Origin: Bostrychus sinensis
Lineage: Eukaryota; Chordata; Actinopteri; Gobiiformes; Eleotridae
Assembly: GCA_020698575.1 (NCBI GenBank)
Contig: CM036242.1
Coordinates: 21,958,624-22,022,623 of the forward strand
Reading direction: 5' to 3'
Length of the DNA: 64,000 bases
Below the pieces are notes generated by a model, which did not search any database, was not told where the DNA came from, and worked only from the letters and a program-made list of their open reading frames with translations. Of the stretch, positions 24,101 through 33,822 are shown in pieces; within the stretch, counting starts at the first letter, position 1, and each line of letters starts with the position of its first letter. Position numbers and translations under genes: made by a program.

Positions 24101-27100
24101 TGGGTTTAAAATATTCATAATAAAAAAGAGCAGCACATGACTCTGTTACAGAATAAAGTTGTTGCCATTAAATTCAATTCATGACATGTAAGTTCAGAAT
24201 ATATACAAATATGTTTGTCTTAAAAAAATTATAAAAGAGAAAGATTTATTTAAAACGAATGTAAAAAAAAAAAGTTGTAAAATTGTCCATTAATAAATAT
24301 GAATTTTATTTGAATAAAGCTCTACCGCCTGTAGCACCTGTATTTGCAATAACCTGCAGTAAAAACAGCTGATAGTTATGAAATTAGATTAGATTACACG
24401 TCTAATGAATGAGCTTAATGTACTTCAAATATTTAGGGCCCATTCTTACAACTTGCACCGGGGCCCCTCATTACCAAGTTACGCCACTGGCTAGCTGCTA
24501 GCATTGGTGCCAGCTACACGTTGATGAACGTGTGTTTGACCAATCACAGAGCTCGTTACAGCGCTCTGCTTTTTATTTTACTTGACTTTAGCCAGGAATC
24601 AGGAGGACCAGGAACGCCACGGGAAAAGCTAAAAGGACAGGCTAATCAGAGAAGCTAATATGTTTTGCAAATGCTTTTCCGAAAAGGGTTTGTAAATACA
24701 TTTAAAAAATGGTTTTCTAAGCAGATTAATGAATACCGTAACGCTATTAATTCTTCTTTTAATAAAAGCTTTTAGTAATCTATTAAGTGTTTTTTTTTTA
24801 CTTTTAATAAAACCATTTAGTATCTATTTATTAAATGTTCTTTTAAAAACTGGTTTAATAAAAACATTTAGTAATCTGTTTATTAAATGCTCTTTTAGAA
24901 ACTCAATTAATAAAAGCTTTATTACATTACACATGGCGTTCACACTCTCCCATAAGTTTTCAACACTAAACACATTATTTATATCAAAAGTAAATAGGAT
25001 TATTTTGCTTCATATTGAACTATTTCTCTGTACTACAGATATGATCCCAGAAAATGCCCTGCAGGAGATCACTAAAAACCTTGATCCCAATCTTGTGATT
25101 GCTGAGACAAAAGAGGATGTTCAGCTTAAGTATGTATTCCACTAAAATACTGCAGAAGAACTATTGCTTATCAGTGTTATGTAGTAAAACAAAATGTGTT
25201 TTTATATAAAGGTTTTCACAATTTCCTGCTCTGGAGCTTGATAAGTTTCTTGAAGATGTAAGGTAAGAAGAGTTCAGCCAATATGACAGTACAGACAGTA
25301 GCAGACATCACTGTATGTTGCATTCCAAGTTCCACAGGGTGGCAGTATTGGACTACCCTCGCTCCCATTTGCCTTTTTGCTACAGAACCACATAAAGTTC
25401 TATAACTTCCATGTAATGCTCGCATTGACTTTACTACAGTTGTTTAAAGAATTTTATTCTCACGATGATCTCATGTCATTGTGTATCAATGCCATCAAGG
25501 AATGGGATTTATCCTATGACTGCGTTTGGATTGCCATGTCCTCAGCAGCCTCAGAAAGAAACTCAAATCAAATCTCCTATCATTATCCCTTTGGTCAAAT
25601 CTCCAACTCCTGAACCTACAGAGCTAGAGACAAGACGGGTATGTGATATTGTTCATATGTATTTTATCATATAAAATATTTTTGTGTTTTAATTTTTGGG
25701 ATGTCCTTTTTCATTTTTGACCCCAAACTTACTTCTGCAGATCATTCAAATGCAGTGTAGTATTGAACCAAACGAAGATGGAGCAAAGTATCATGTAAGT
25801 GTCCTTAAGTCATATTACAATATGACTAAAATTTTCCAACATTTTCCGCAGTATCATACTGACTTTTATAATGTTTGTTTTCAGCTAACATTGCTGCTGA
25901 AACTAGAAGACAAACTCAATAGACATCTAAGCTGTGATATGATACCTCGTAAGTTGTGCTTAGTAAGAGGTTTTAAGAGGTGGTTTAAGAGGCATCTATG
26001 AAAGTGAAACTGGCATATTCAAAATTTACTGTACAGCATGCAAAGCTATTTTGGGAACAGAAACTGTTCCTGTTGAGAAGTGGTATATTTTAGCTATTTT
26101 AATAATTTAGCACTAAATGTGACATTAATCTGAATCCAATTAATAATAAGTGTACACACAAATAACTGCCATCATAAATGTGAAGTAGTAAGTGGGATTA
26201 GAAACCTTTACTTTCACTACTGTTAGCATTATTAATAATTAAAATGTCTTAAGCGGACATCCATTTTTTCTCTGAGGTAAACATGTTTACAGTGGCATAA
26301 ATATGAAATGCATAAACAAAATAACCACTACTGAGCCAGTGAATGCATGTATAAGCTGATGTGCACATGCGCACACAGGTATGGTTGACATGTATAATGT
26401 TTCAGGCGTCTGGGGAATGCCTGGCCTCTGGATGGCTGCAGCTGACAGCTGTCACCTCCTGTGTCAGTCTCTGACCATCTTTTCTCAGGCTTTCATCCCC
26501 CTGTCTCTTTCTCTCACTCACACATGCACAAACATTTTAGAGCTAGTCTGCTGGCTTGTTTTGACTTTCACTGCATGCAACATTTTGTGTTTTTTTTTCT
26601 CGGTATGTTCGATTTAAAGTGCATTTACATCCACAACAGAGCATATCTAGCCTTTATACATATAAACATGTGCTTGTTTACTATTACTTTAGCAGCTACA
26701 AAAGTCACTCATAGTTAATTGTGAAATTTTCAGATTTAGTGATAAAATTAAAATGTCATTGCCAACTTCAGAAGAGTACAGTTCAAAAGTAATTACATTA
26801 CACTTAATCCTTTAATGTGAAATGTGAGAGAACTTTATACACCAACATGTTACAACACACCATGCCTGTTTTGGAAGTGTACAGGTTGAAACACATTTCT
26901 CTTTTAAATTTTTGTGGCAGCCTAATTCCTCATGTGAGCTTTCACTTTTCTTGTGAATTACATTTTGATGCATGTTGTACTTTTAGTTCAGCAAAGGAGC
27001 AGGTTGAGGTGTTTCCAAAGGATTCTTCTGTATTTATATTAAGTTATGTCTTTGTGTGTTTTTGTCTCTTCGTCTTTGAGGAGTTTTGCGTAACACCATG

Positions 27101-27501
27101 ATATGTAAAGTAACATAAGTAGACGCTTAATGGTGCTACTCTCTGGTGTGTGTTTCAGAGGAGAGCATTCAAGAGTTGGCTGTAGAGCTGGTGCAACTGG
27201 GCCTAATCTGTGAGGTGGGTGTTTAGAAATTTAACAAATGTATGTGCTAGTGAGTGAAAACCTGCTGGCAATGTGTGTGGGTGAGTTTGCTATTTTTGAA
27301 CAGTGATTTTAGATTCAGCTGGTTTTAAGTGATTTGATACAGATTCACTTATGTAACCAATGAACATGTTTCCTTTTAAAGGGTCTAAAACATATGTACC
27401 TTGAAGATCTATTGTTTCAACTCTGTATCTTTTTTCCACAGATGGACCAAACTAAAATAGCATCCCTTCTTGAAGAAACACTGGCCCAAGCCCCTCACTG
27501 A
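21178..27501 (+). CDS. nrbp1: Nuclear receptor-binding protein 1 (pseudokinase adaptor)
   Basis: Complete gene. Coding exons: 21178-21405, 21563-21685, 21887-21988, 22136-22225, 22313-22353, 22436-22530, 22605-22688, 22910-22968, 23040-23138, 23220-23352, 25039-25129, 25212-25262, 25500-25638, 25741-25794, 25885-25948, 27159-27214, 27442-27501. Phases agree; 1569 nt, 522 aa (human 535). An acidic N-terminus (DEDESEDESYILEESPCGRW) precedes a kinase-like fold. Catalytic motifs are degenerate: HRD is replaced by H206-G-N and DFG by I224-G-S, as in the family, so it should not phosphorylate. The C-terminal part has LTLLLKLEDKLNRHLSCDM. NRBP1 is a cytoplasmic scaffold linked to trafficking and Elongin/cullin complexes in mammals. 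The start matches the family N-terminus and the exon's own acceptor lies at 21132. The acceptor at 25498-25499 has a weak pyrimidine tract. nrbp2 is excluded by the closer match to NRBP1. Confidence 0.96.
23393..24919. mobile_element. Large fold-back (inverted-repeat) element in nrbp1 intron
   Basis: The intron between exons 23220-23352 and 25039-25129 holds two long, imperfectly complementary arms, about 23393-23769 and 24528-24919. Matching landmarks run from AAAGCTTTTAATT against AATTAATAAAAGCTTT at the tips, through TGGTCCTCCTGGCTAAAGT against ACTTTAGCCAGG, to GAGCTCTGTGATTGGTCA against TGACCAATCACAGAGCTC. TA flanks both AAGCTT tips, which could be a TA duplication of a Tc1/mariner-like insertion. 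The arms contain ~53-bp tandem copies (AGCATTTAATAAA...ACTAAATGC). There is no transposase, so it is non-autonomous. Confidence 0.8.
24010..24492. mobile_element. Possible nested hAT-like insertion inside the fold-back loop
   Basis: Within the loop, the right border read on the minus strand is CAGTGGCGTAACTTGG, a pattern common at ends of hAT-type elements. GGGCCC-containing sequence lies near both ends (around 24048 and 24437). The left border is not clean and no target duplication is evident, so the limits are approximate. Confidence 0.35.
26443..26454. promoter_or_regulatory. Palindromic TGACAGCTGTCA site in nrbp1 intron
   Basis: A perfect 12-bp palindrome carries the E-box CAGCTG, and a second CAGCTG overlaps its left edge (26439-26444). 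TGACAGCTGTCA is the known dimer site form for MEIS/TGIF homeodomain proteins. It lies in the intron between exons 25885-25948 and 27159-27214. No activity can be inferred from one site alone. Confidence 0.3.
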
Positions 27502-28772
27502 ATTTTCCTATACTCTGGTTATATTTATTTTGTACATGTCTTTTTCCACCTCTTTCGAGTCATTGGTGATGTGGCCAAAAAGTGTTCCTATTGGCCATAT
27601 GGGATGTAGCTTCCTAACAGCGCATTTTTACATATAATTATTCTAGAAAATGTATTAAAACAGACAACATTTCTGTTCATTATTAGTTTATGAGAGATGA
27701 TTCACATTATGTGTTAAAGCAATCAGTCTAAATGTGAACGCTGTAGTTGACATATCACAACCAGTCAACGTTTTGAACCCACCAGAAAACTCTGAATTCT
27801 GAAAGTCTGATATTTTTAAAGCAGTTTCAAAAAAATGCATCGTCCCAACTGACTACTTGCACAGTTCTGTAACATTTTTGACAACTGTGTAATAACTATG
27901 TGGAAATGTTACTTAAATTGAAAATTAATTATGAACTAGAATATCATAGTTTGGAGAATATGGTATGAATATTTCCATTCTTGTGGTTACTTTAGAATAC
28001 TGTGAACCCAGTGTTACTGAACTGTTTTGTTTTTATATTTACTTATTACTCCAGTATGTTTTACAGCATTTTAATATTCCGTACCGCTGTCTGGTGAGAC
28101 CCCATGTGCTGTTCCTGTTGTTAAATTGATTTGTGAGACACAAATCCCATATTATGTTAAAACTGGACATGACTTTTTAACCAAGCATACCTTTTCATTT
28201 TATTTACAGATTGCATTGTTTATATACTTCTCTGCTGCAATTTTGTTTCATTTTGGTACTTAATAAGGTGGCAGCATTATGTCTTGAAGAGTTTTTATAT
28301 CCTAGCTCTACTTATGAGGTGGAGAGTTGTGTGTAGCACATTTTTTTCCAAGATGGTGTCTTTCGTCATCTTATCTTACTTTAAACTTCCAGACTTGAAC
28401 CTTTTTTTTTTTTTTTTTTTTTTTTCCTCCTCCTTTTTTCTTTGTATTCAGGTGCTGGTTATGGTTTGTATTATAATGCTGCATGTGCCTTTTCTTTGAG
28501 TGTTGAAAAAGGCAATAATGTATAACCCAAAGATGTTTGAAAGAAGCAAAAACACTCTCTGGCAATCAGTTTGATGATTAGAGCAGTGTCTGTTACTTTA
28601 AGCAATCTTTTCCACATCAATCTTAAAGGGTAAGCAGACTTTGGCACTTGGTAAAAAAGTATATTTATTTTTTTATCTTCCATGTTATATATGACGAGAA
28701 TGTCAGTACTGGCTGTAGTTATTTCTGTGGTGGGTACTTTGAGAGAGTCTGTAATGTGTAACTGCTCCTACA

Positions 28773-28778
28773 AATAAA
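28773..28778 (+). terminator. nrbp1 poly(A) signal
   Basis: AATAAA lies 1.27 kb after the nrbp1 stop. The interval 27502-28800 is AT-rich without coding signal and is read as 3' UTR; it contains a long T run at about 28401-28425. The krtcap3 promoter begins just downstream. Confidence 0.6.
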
Positions 28779-29003
28779 AGTGTAAAATGATTTGCTTGTC
28801 TCATGTATTAATTGCTGAACTGTATGTCACAACACACATACTGTAATATTATTATTCTTATGACTTTCACGTGACAAATTGATTGATTTGTATGTTTTAT
28901 GTAGACGTAATGGCCTTTGTAATCCCCAGAATTATTCTTATTAACTGGTTTATAATCCGACTTATCTTATGCACTACACAGGTGTAATTACAGGTAGGGT
29001 TCG

Positions 29004-29022
29004 TGACGTCACACCGGAAGTG
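29004..29022 (+). promoter_or_regulatory. CRE + ETS pair in the krtcap3 promoter
   Basis: A palindromic CRE, TGACGTCA (29004-29011), is followed two bases later by CCGGAAGTG (29014-29022), a consensus ETS/GABPA site. The pair lies about 100 bp before the krtcap3 start codon, in a locally CpG-rich patch. This is the best-supported promoter motif in the window. Confidence 0.6.
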
Positions 29023-29118
29023 GCAGGGAACAGAACCTCGGAGCTCGAGCCTGGCGGACATTTGCGAGTCCGCCCAAAAACAAAAAGGTTTTAAAAGGAA
29101 GACTCAGGGATCGTTAAG

Positions 29119-31354
29119 ATGTGCCAGTTGTTTGGTATGTAGTACGGATTAGAAAAGTAACCTGTGTATTTTATTTGTAACACACACTACCTACTGCTGG
29201 AGTTAGTGGAAGACTAGAAAAACTAATGCTTTTTTATCTAACCATTTAAAAAAAACTGATGGCGAAGTCTTTAATGCCAACCACCGAGTTACTGAGTGTT
29301 TTCATGGCTGTTCTGTAAAATACATCCATGAGTGTTGTTTGGAGTAAGAAAAGCAAAGCAGCGACCATGCTTTCGCTTCTGGAGAGTAACAGCTCCTCAC
29401 ACCAACGAGCAAAAGGAGCGCCTTGCTTTGTATGGAAATGTAACACAGTTTCATTTTTTACTGACTCAGTGATTTAAATGATTAACTTTGGGTAATATTT
29501 GATTAAAAAAAACGAACAAAACTGATGTAACTGAACTGTGTAAGCCTTTACATGTTATGGTTGTTTTCCACTAGATAAAGAGAAAGGGCCAGGGAGACTA
29601 ATGAAGAAGGGTTTAACCATCATCCTGGTTGGTCATATTAACTTTATCCTTGGGGCTATTGTCCATGGTAATGTCCTGAGGCACATCTCTAAGCCCAGTC
29701 AGCACATCACCACTGAGTACACAGTGGCAAATATCATCTCGGTCACTTCTGGACTACTGGTGAGTCAGTGTTATATTGTTTTATTAGTTGACCTAAATAA
29801 AGACTTTACATTATGTCTAATACAGCAATGCTAATCTAAACCAATATGGTGTAAAGTTGAACTTGTACGCTGCTTTTAGGTTATATACAGGTGCAACTCT
29901 AAAAATATAAATATTGTGGAAAAGTAAATGTAGTTAATTTCAAAGTGAATCTCATATTATAGTGAACGCATATTAGATTGAATGTAAACAGAGTGAAAGA
30001 TTTGAAGGGTTTCAAACATTTTAATCCTGTTATATCTTCCTACAGTTACTGAAAACCCACTAATTTAGTATCTCAAAAAATTAAATATTACATACAGTAT
30101 TTTACATTACTTAATCATCATCACAAAAGTCAATAAATCCTTGAACTATTCTATTTTTGAGATGCACCCAGATGGTTTTATTTGACTTATATCCAAATTC
30201 CTCAAACTAATATGGTTTACTAAATTAAAAATCTCTTTTATGAATTGTCTACATGCTGTGCCAAGGTTTGTTTGATGAGGTTGTGCATGCTCTTGTAAGC
30301 CATCCAATGGACTCAGCTTTACTCCCTTCAGGCAGGATTGTTTATGGCTCATTACCTAACAAGCCTTTTCATGTGGCAAAGCAACTACTAAAATGAAACA
30401 ATCTTTTTGCTTTTTAAATCTTCCAGAGCATTGCTGCTGGGATTATTGCTATTGTGGTATCCAGAAACCTCCATGTGTTTAAACTGGTAGGATGTTTCAT
30501 TTTACTTTTATATGACTGATTTATTAACATTGTTGGCTCATGCATCATCCTACTTGTTCTCTCTGTCCAGCAAATAGGGCTACTAATCACATCCTTCCTG
30601 AACGCCCTGCTCTCTGCTGCATGCTGCACAGGCCTCCTCCTGGCCGTCGGTGTCACTGTTGCACAGAATGGCCAGGGTCTCATGCAGGGATGCAACAGTA
30701 CTGAGGTGCAAATCAATGCAAGGTCACCTGTCAGTGCCCGGTGCCCGTTTGATACAACAAGAATCTATGTAAGTATCCATATATAGTGCAATTCATAATA
30801 TATACATTTTATTGTCAATGTTCTCTATGCTGTGGTACAGGACACCACCTTGGCACTGTGGATCCCATGTGCAGTGTTGTCAGCAGCTGAAGTGGGCCTT
30901 TCGGTCTGGTGTTTTCTTGTTGGATTGGCTTTAAGAGGCCTAGCACCATGTGGAAACCGCTATATCAAAGAACAGGTGTGTGGCAAATATGCTTCTGTGT
31001 GTACTGTAGGCATGTCTGTACTGCAGTATTGATCTATGTACTCAGATCAAGATGTAATAACAATACAGTACATCAGTCAAGCCACAAAGGCTCACCCTTT
31101 GCCATCACAAAAGGGCATCCCCTGTAAAGCTGACGCCAAATCAAAATTACTGCACGCTAGAAGGCAGATGATTTACTGTGGCGACTCCAGAGATGAAAAG
31201 CAGAAAAGAAAGAAAGCTCAATAGTAGTATGTGATTGAGAAGGCAACATATTTCTCTCATTTCTTGACTCTCTTTCCTACAGCTGGAGGAAGAAGCTGGA
31301 GCAACTGGTCACAGCCAACATCTGATAGCGCAGTCGATAAACCCAGACCCCTGA
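29119..31354 (+). CDS. krtcap3: Keratinocyte-associated protein 3, four-pass membrane protein
   Basis: Complete gene: exons 29119-29134, 29575-29759, 30427-30486, 30571-30768, 30841-30975, 31283-31354; phases agree; 666 nt, 221 aa (human 240). The protein starts MCQLFDKEKGPGRLMKKGL. Four hydrophobic segments follow, seen as LTIILVGHINFILGAI, TVANIISVTSGLLSIAAGII, a third in exon four (LLAVGVTVA) and a fourth in exon five (LWIPCAVLSAAEVGL). Conserved family blocks include GHINFILGAIVHGNVLRH, EYTVANIISV and CPFDTTRIYDTTLALWIP. The function is poorly known. The start is fixed by a 16-nt first exon ending in G|GTATGT and joined in phase to GATAAAGAG. It follows nrbp1 in the same direction, as in mammals. 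The last exon is short and differs from mammals. Other tetraspan families are possible in principle, but the context and blocks argue for KRTCAP3. Confidence 0.93.
29888..30170. mobile_element. Short inverted-repeat transposon (MITE) in krtcap3 intron
   Basis: About 280 bp are bounded by inverted ends: left AGGTGCAACTCTAAAAATAT, right (minus strand) GGGTGCATCTCAAAAATAG. The interior has CTCATATTAT and TTTAGTATCTCAAAAAATTA, hallmarks of a common fish non-autonomous DNA transposon. No transposase is present. It lies in intron two. Confidence 0.75.
31040..31222 (+). repeat. SINE 3'-type fragment in krtcap3 intron
   Basis: The sequence has the landmarks AAAGGGCATCCCCTGTAAAG, GCCAAATCAAAAT, and CTGTGGCGACTCC followed by an A/G-rich tail. 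Similar landmarks occur at 39862-40030 and, inverted, at 42670-42822. This is a fish SINE body without a visible tRNA head. It lies in the last krtcap3 intron. Confidence 0.7.
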
Positions 31355-31802
31355 ACAGAAGGTCGTTGAGGACGTATAAGTATTTACATGTTAATAATTT
31401 CTATATGCTAAAATACATTTCACTGAGATCATTAAGATTGTGTGTGTTTTGTTATGAAGGACTATATATTGTAGTATTTGTGAGAAGAGTACATTTCAAC
31501 CAAAGTGGACTGTTCAGCAGTAGTAAATGTGTTATACCTAACTATTTTGGTATGAAGGATACTGAAGTGTTATTATGTATTATATGTATCATTTTAGATT
31601 ATACTTCGTCTGATTTACTAGTGTATGCAACATCAATGCACTCCACTGCACTGCAAATGTATTAACACATTTAATGCACATTTTTCAGTTCTACTTTTTT
31701 AAATAGTTTTTTAAAATTTGTTTTATGCCTTTATAGTCATATTCACTGGAAATAATAAGATTATAAGAACTTGAAATACTATGTAAATGAAGGAGTTCTC
31801 TC

Positions 31803-31808
31803 AATAAA
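31803..31808 (+). terminator. krtcap3 poly(A) signal
   Basis: AATAAA lies ~450 bp after the stop codon, and the intervening AT-rich sequence reads as 3' UTR. Beyond it, 31830-32540 holds no recognisable gene. Confidence 0.6.
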
Positions 31809-32539
31809 AAAATCTTTGATTATGTCCAACTGCGTTTGCTGTGATGGTATTTGTGCTTCTACAAAACTGGGTAAATGTCAAGCGGGGGTATAGTAAGAGG
31901 TTAATCCAGTTGCCTAAGTGGGGCAGTGTACACTATAGGACTACTGTAAAGCTGCACAACCTCCTCCCACTAACCCCACAGCTCTATGACAGAGAAGATC
32001 AGATCAGCCATGAAACTGTTAATCTAGCACTCGGCTCAATCGTGTGGAAGGAAATCACAGCACGCACTACTAATCCTGGAGCTGTACGGGATAAATATTG
32101 ACACTATGTTGAATGATATGATCACAACACCTCTGTGTGGCCTGTTTAGCTTGTGTGATGTTCATGTCACTATGCTTTAATGTTACATATGAGTGCGTGA
32201 AGAAGATGTGCCTATGAATACTGAACACATTAAATAAAAAATCCAGTTTTGAAAAAGTTGGAACAATTTGTAAAATGTCACAGAAAGCAATGGTATGCAA
32301 AAACTAGTTTATTTGTAAAATATTTGAACCTGATATTTAGTTTTTTTTGTCAGTCTATTGTAAATAAATTATAGTTCCTTTACATCCGGGTTTATTCTTT
32401 CTAGTTAATGGGTTTCATAATACTGACTGTTGGAAACAACCTGCTCGCAGTCTTCGTGAGTGTTTTTAGATAATCAAGCATGTATGAAAATAAATGTTTT
32501 GTACATATAAATCTCCTAAAACTCATATTTCTTTCTGCA

Positions 32540-33000
32540 CACACCCACAACGAGTCCACAGAGGCCAATTTGGTTGCTCCTGTGCGCGGTCACGCTGAAT
32601 CCGCGCTCCCGTCAATGTCGGCAGCACTCTGCAAGGAACCAGCTGCAAACATTGAACCGCGACACTGCAGCACACGCAGCCGGTGAGAGGAGGAGGACTG
32701 CACGAGCTGAGATTCTCCATCTGTGGTAAAACCCCCGTTACAGTCGTGTTCGCGAAATGAGATCAGTGTTAGCGAACTGCAGAGTCTGGTTCCTTTTGTA
32801 GAAGTCATGCGTCGGTAAACAGCGCGCCGCTTGGCACAAGACACAGCGGTGACAAACACATCCAGCTCCAAAGATTGATGTGCTCTCCCAGTCAGACTGG
32901 TGTGGCACTATCTGTGGCTTTTTCAGCGCAGCGAGAAGCTCACTGGAGACGACCTTTAAAGCGTGCTTCAGGTAGACTAACTAACGACAAAACCTAATTT
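32540..33000 (+). promoter_or_regulatory. CpG-rich fzd3 promoter and likely 5' UTR exon
   Basis: This stretch is clearly richer in C+G and CpG than its surroundings. A donor-like AG|GTAGAC at 32971/32972 and an acceptor TTTGCAG at 33459-33465 suggest a non-coding first exon spliced to the 33466 exon. The transcription start is unknown. Confidence 0.45.
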
Positions 33001-33822
33001 AATTGGTATGTCCTGTTACCTGTCCGAGGAGATGCATGCACCCAGTGTACTTAGCTGGCCTTTTTAGGCACATGTTGACATTTTTACATGTTTGGTAATT
33101 ATGTTATTTTAATGTACTTATTACTCCTACTGTCTGGAGCTTAAAGTGGGCGTATAAACCTTACAGCCATAAAAAGATGCTGTATCTTAAAGAGTGAAAC
33201 ATCGCAGCGCAGCGTTACTGTTGCCCTGCCAACCTCACACAAACACAGGAGCGGGGGAGTGTCAGCTTGTCTGCAGGTGTAATGTTCATATTACCAGTGC
33301 CTTCAAACCTGTGGCCCAGGCTTGCTTTGAACACGTTTTGGGATGTCTGCTAGTGTGCTTGACCCCTACATTATTGCGCATATTTAATGGCTATAATTAA
33401 ACTGCGAATGAGCAAGTGCACCCTTTTTAACTTTGCTTTGTTTTTTGTTTGTTTTTTATTTGCAGGACCTGTCCAGTCAGTCTCCTCCACAACAAAATAA
33501 TGTGAATAAGAATTGTCTCTTTGGATCTAAAAACACTGACGCAACAGTGGATGATGAAGATGGAGCGTGCACAAATCATGTTTTTAATGGCACACATTTT
33601 GGATAATTTATTAACATCACATGGATTTATTTTTTGATTCCACTTTTTAAATTTCTAATGAAGTGAACTCATTTTTTAATTTTTTTTTCATACATTTTTA
33701 AAGCTGATGGACACGGCTCTCTTGGTGATAATAAAGTCATCATGAGCAACTCCAAAGCAAGAACTCAAATGCACGGAGCTGGTGAAAGGGAATGTAAAAC
33801 TGCAGCACTTTTTTGCAGACAG

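Noticed and set aside
32590..32871. 93-aa minus-strand ORF at the fzd3 CpG region
   Set aside because: It lies in the CpG-rich promoter/5' UTR with few stops because of base composition; no domain is recognisable.
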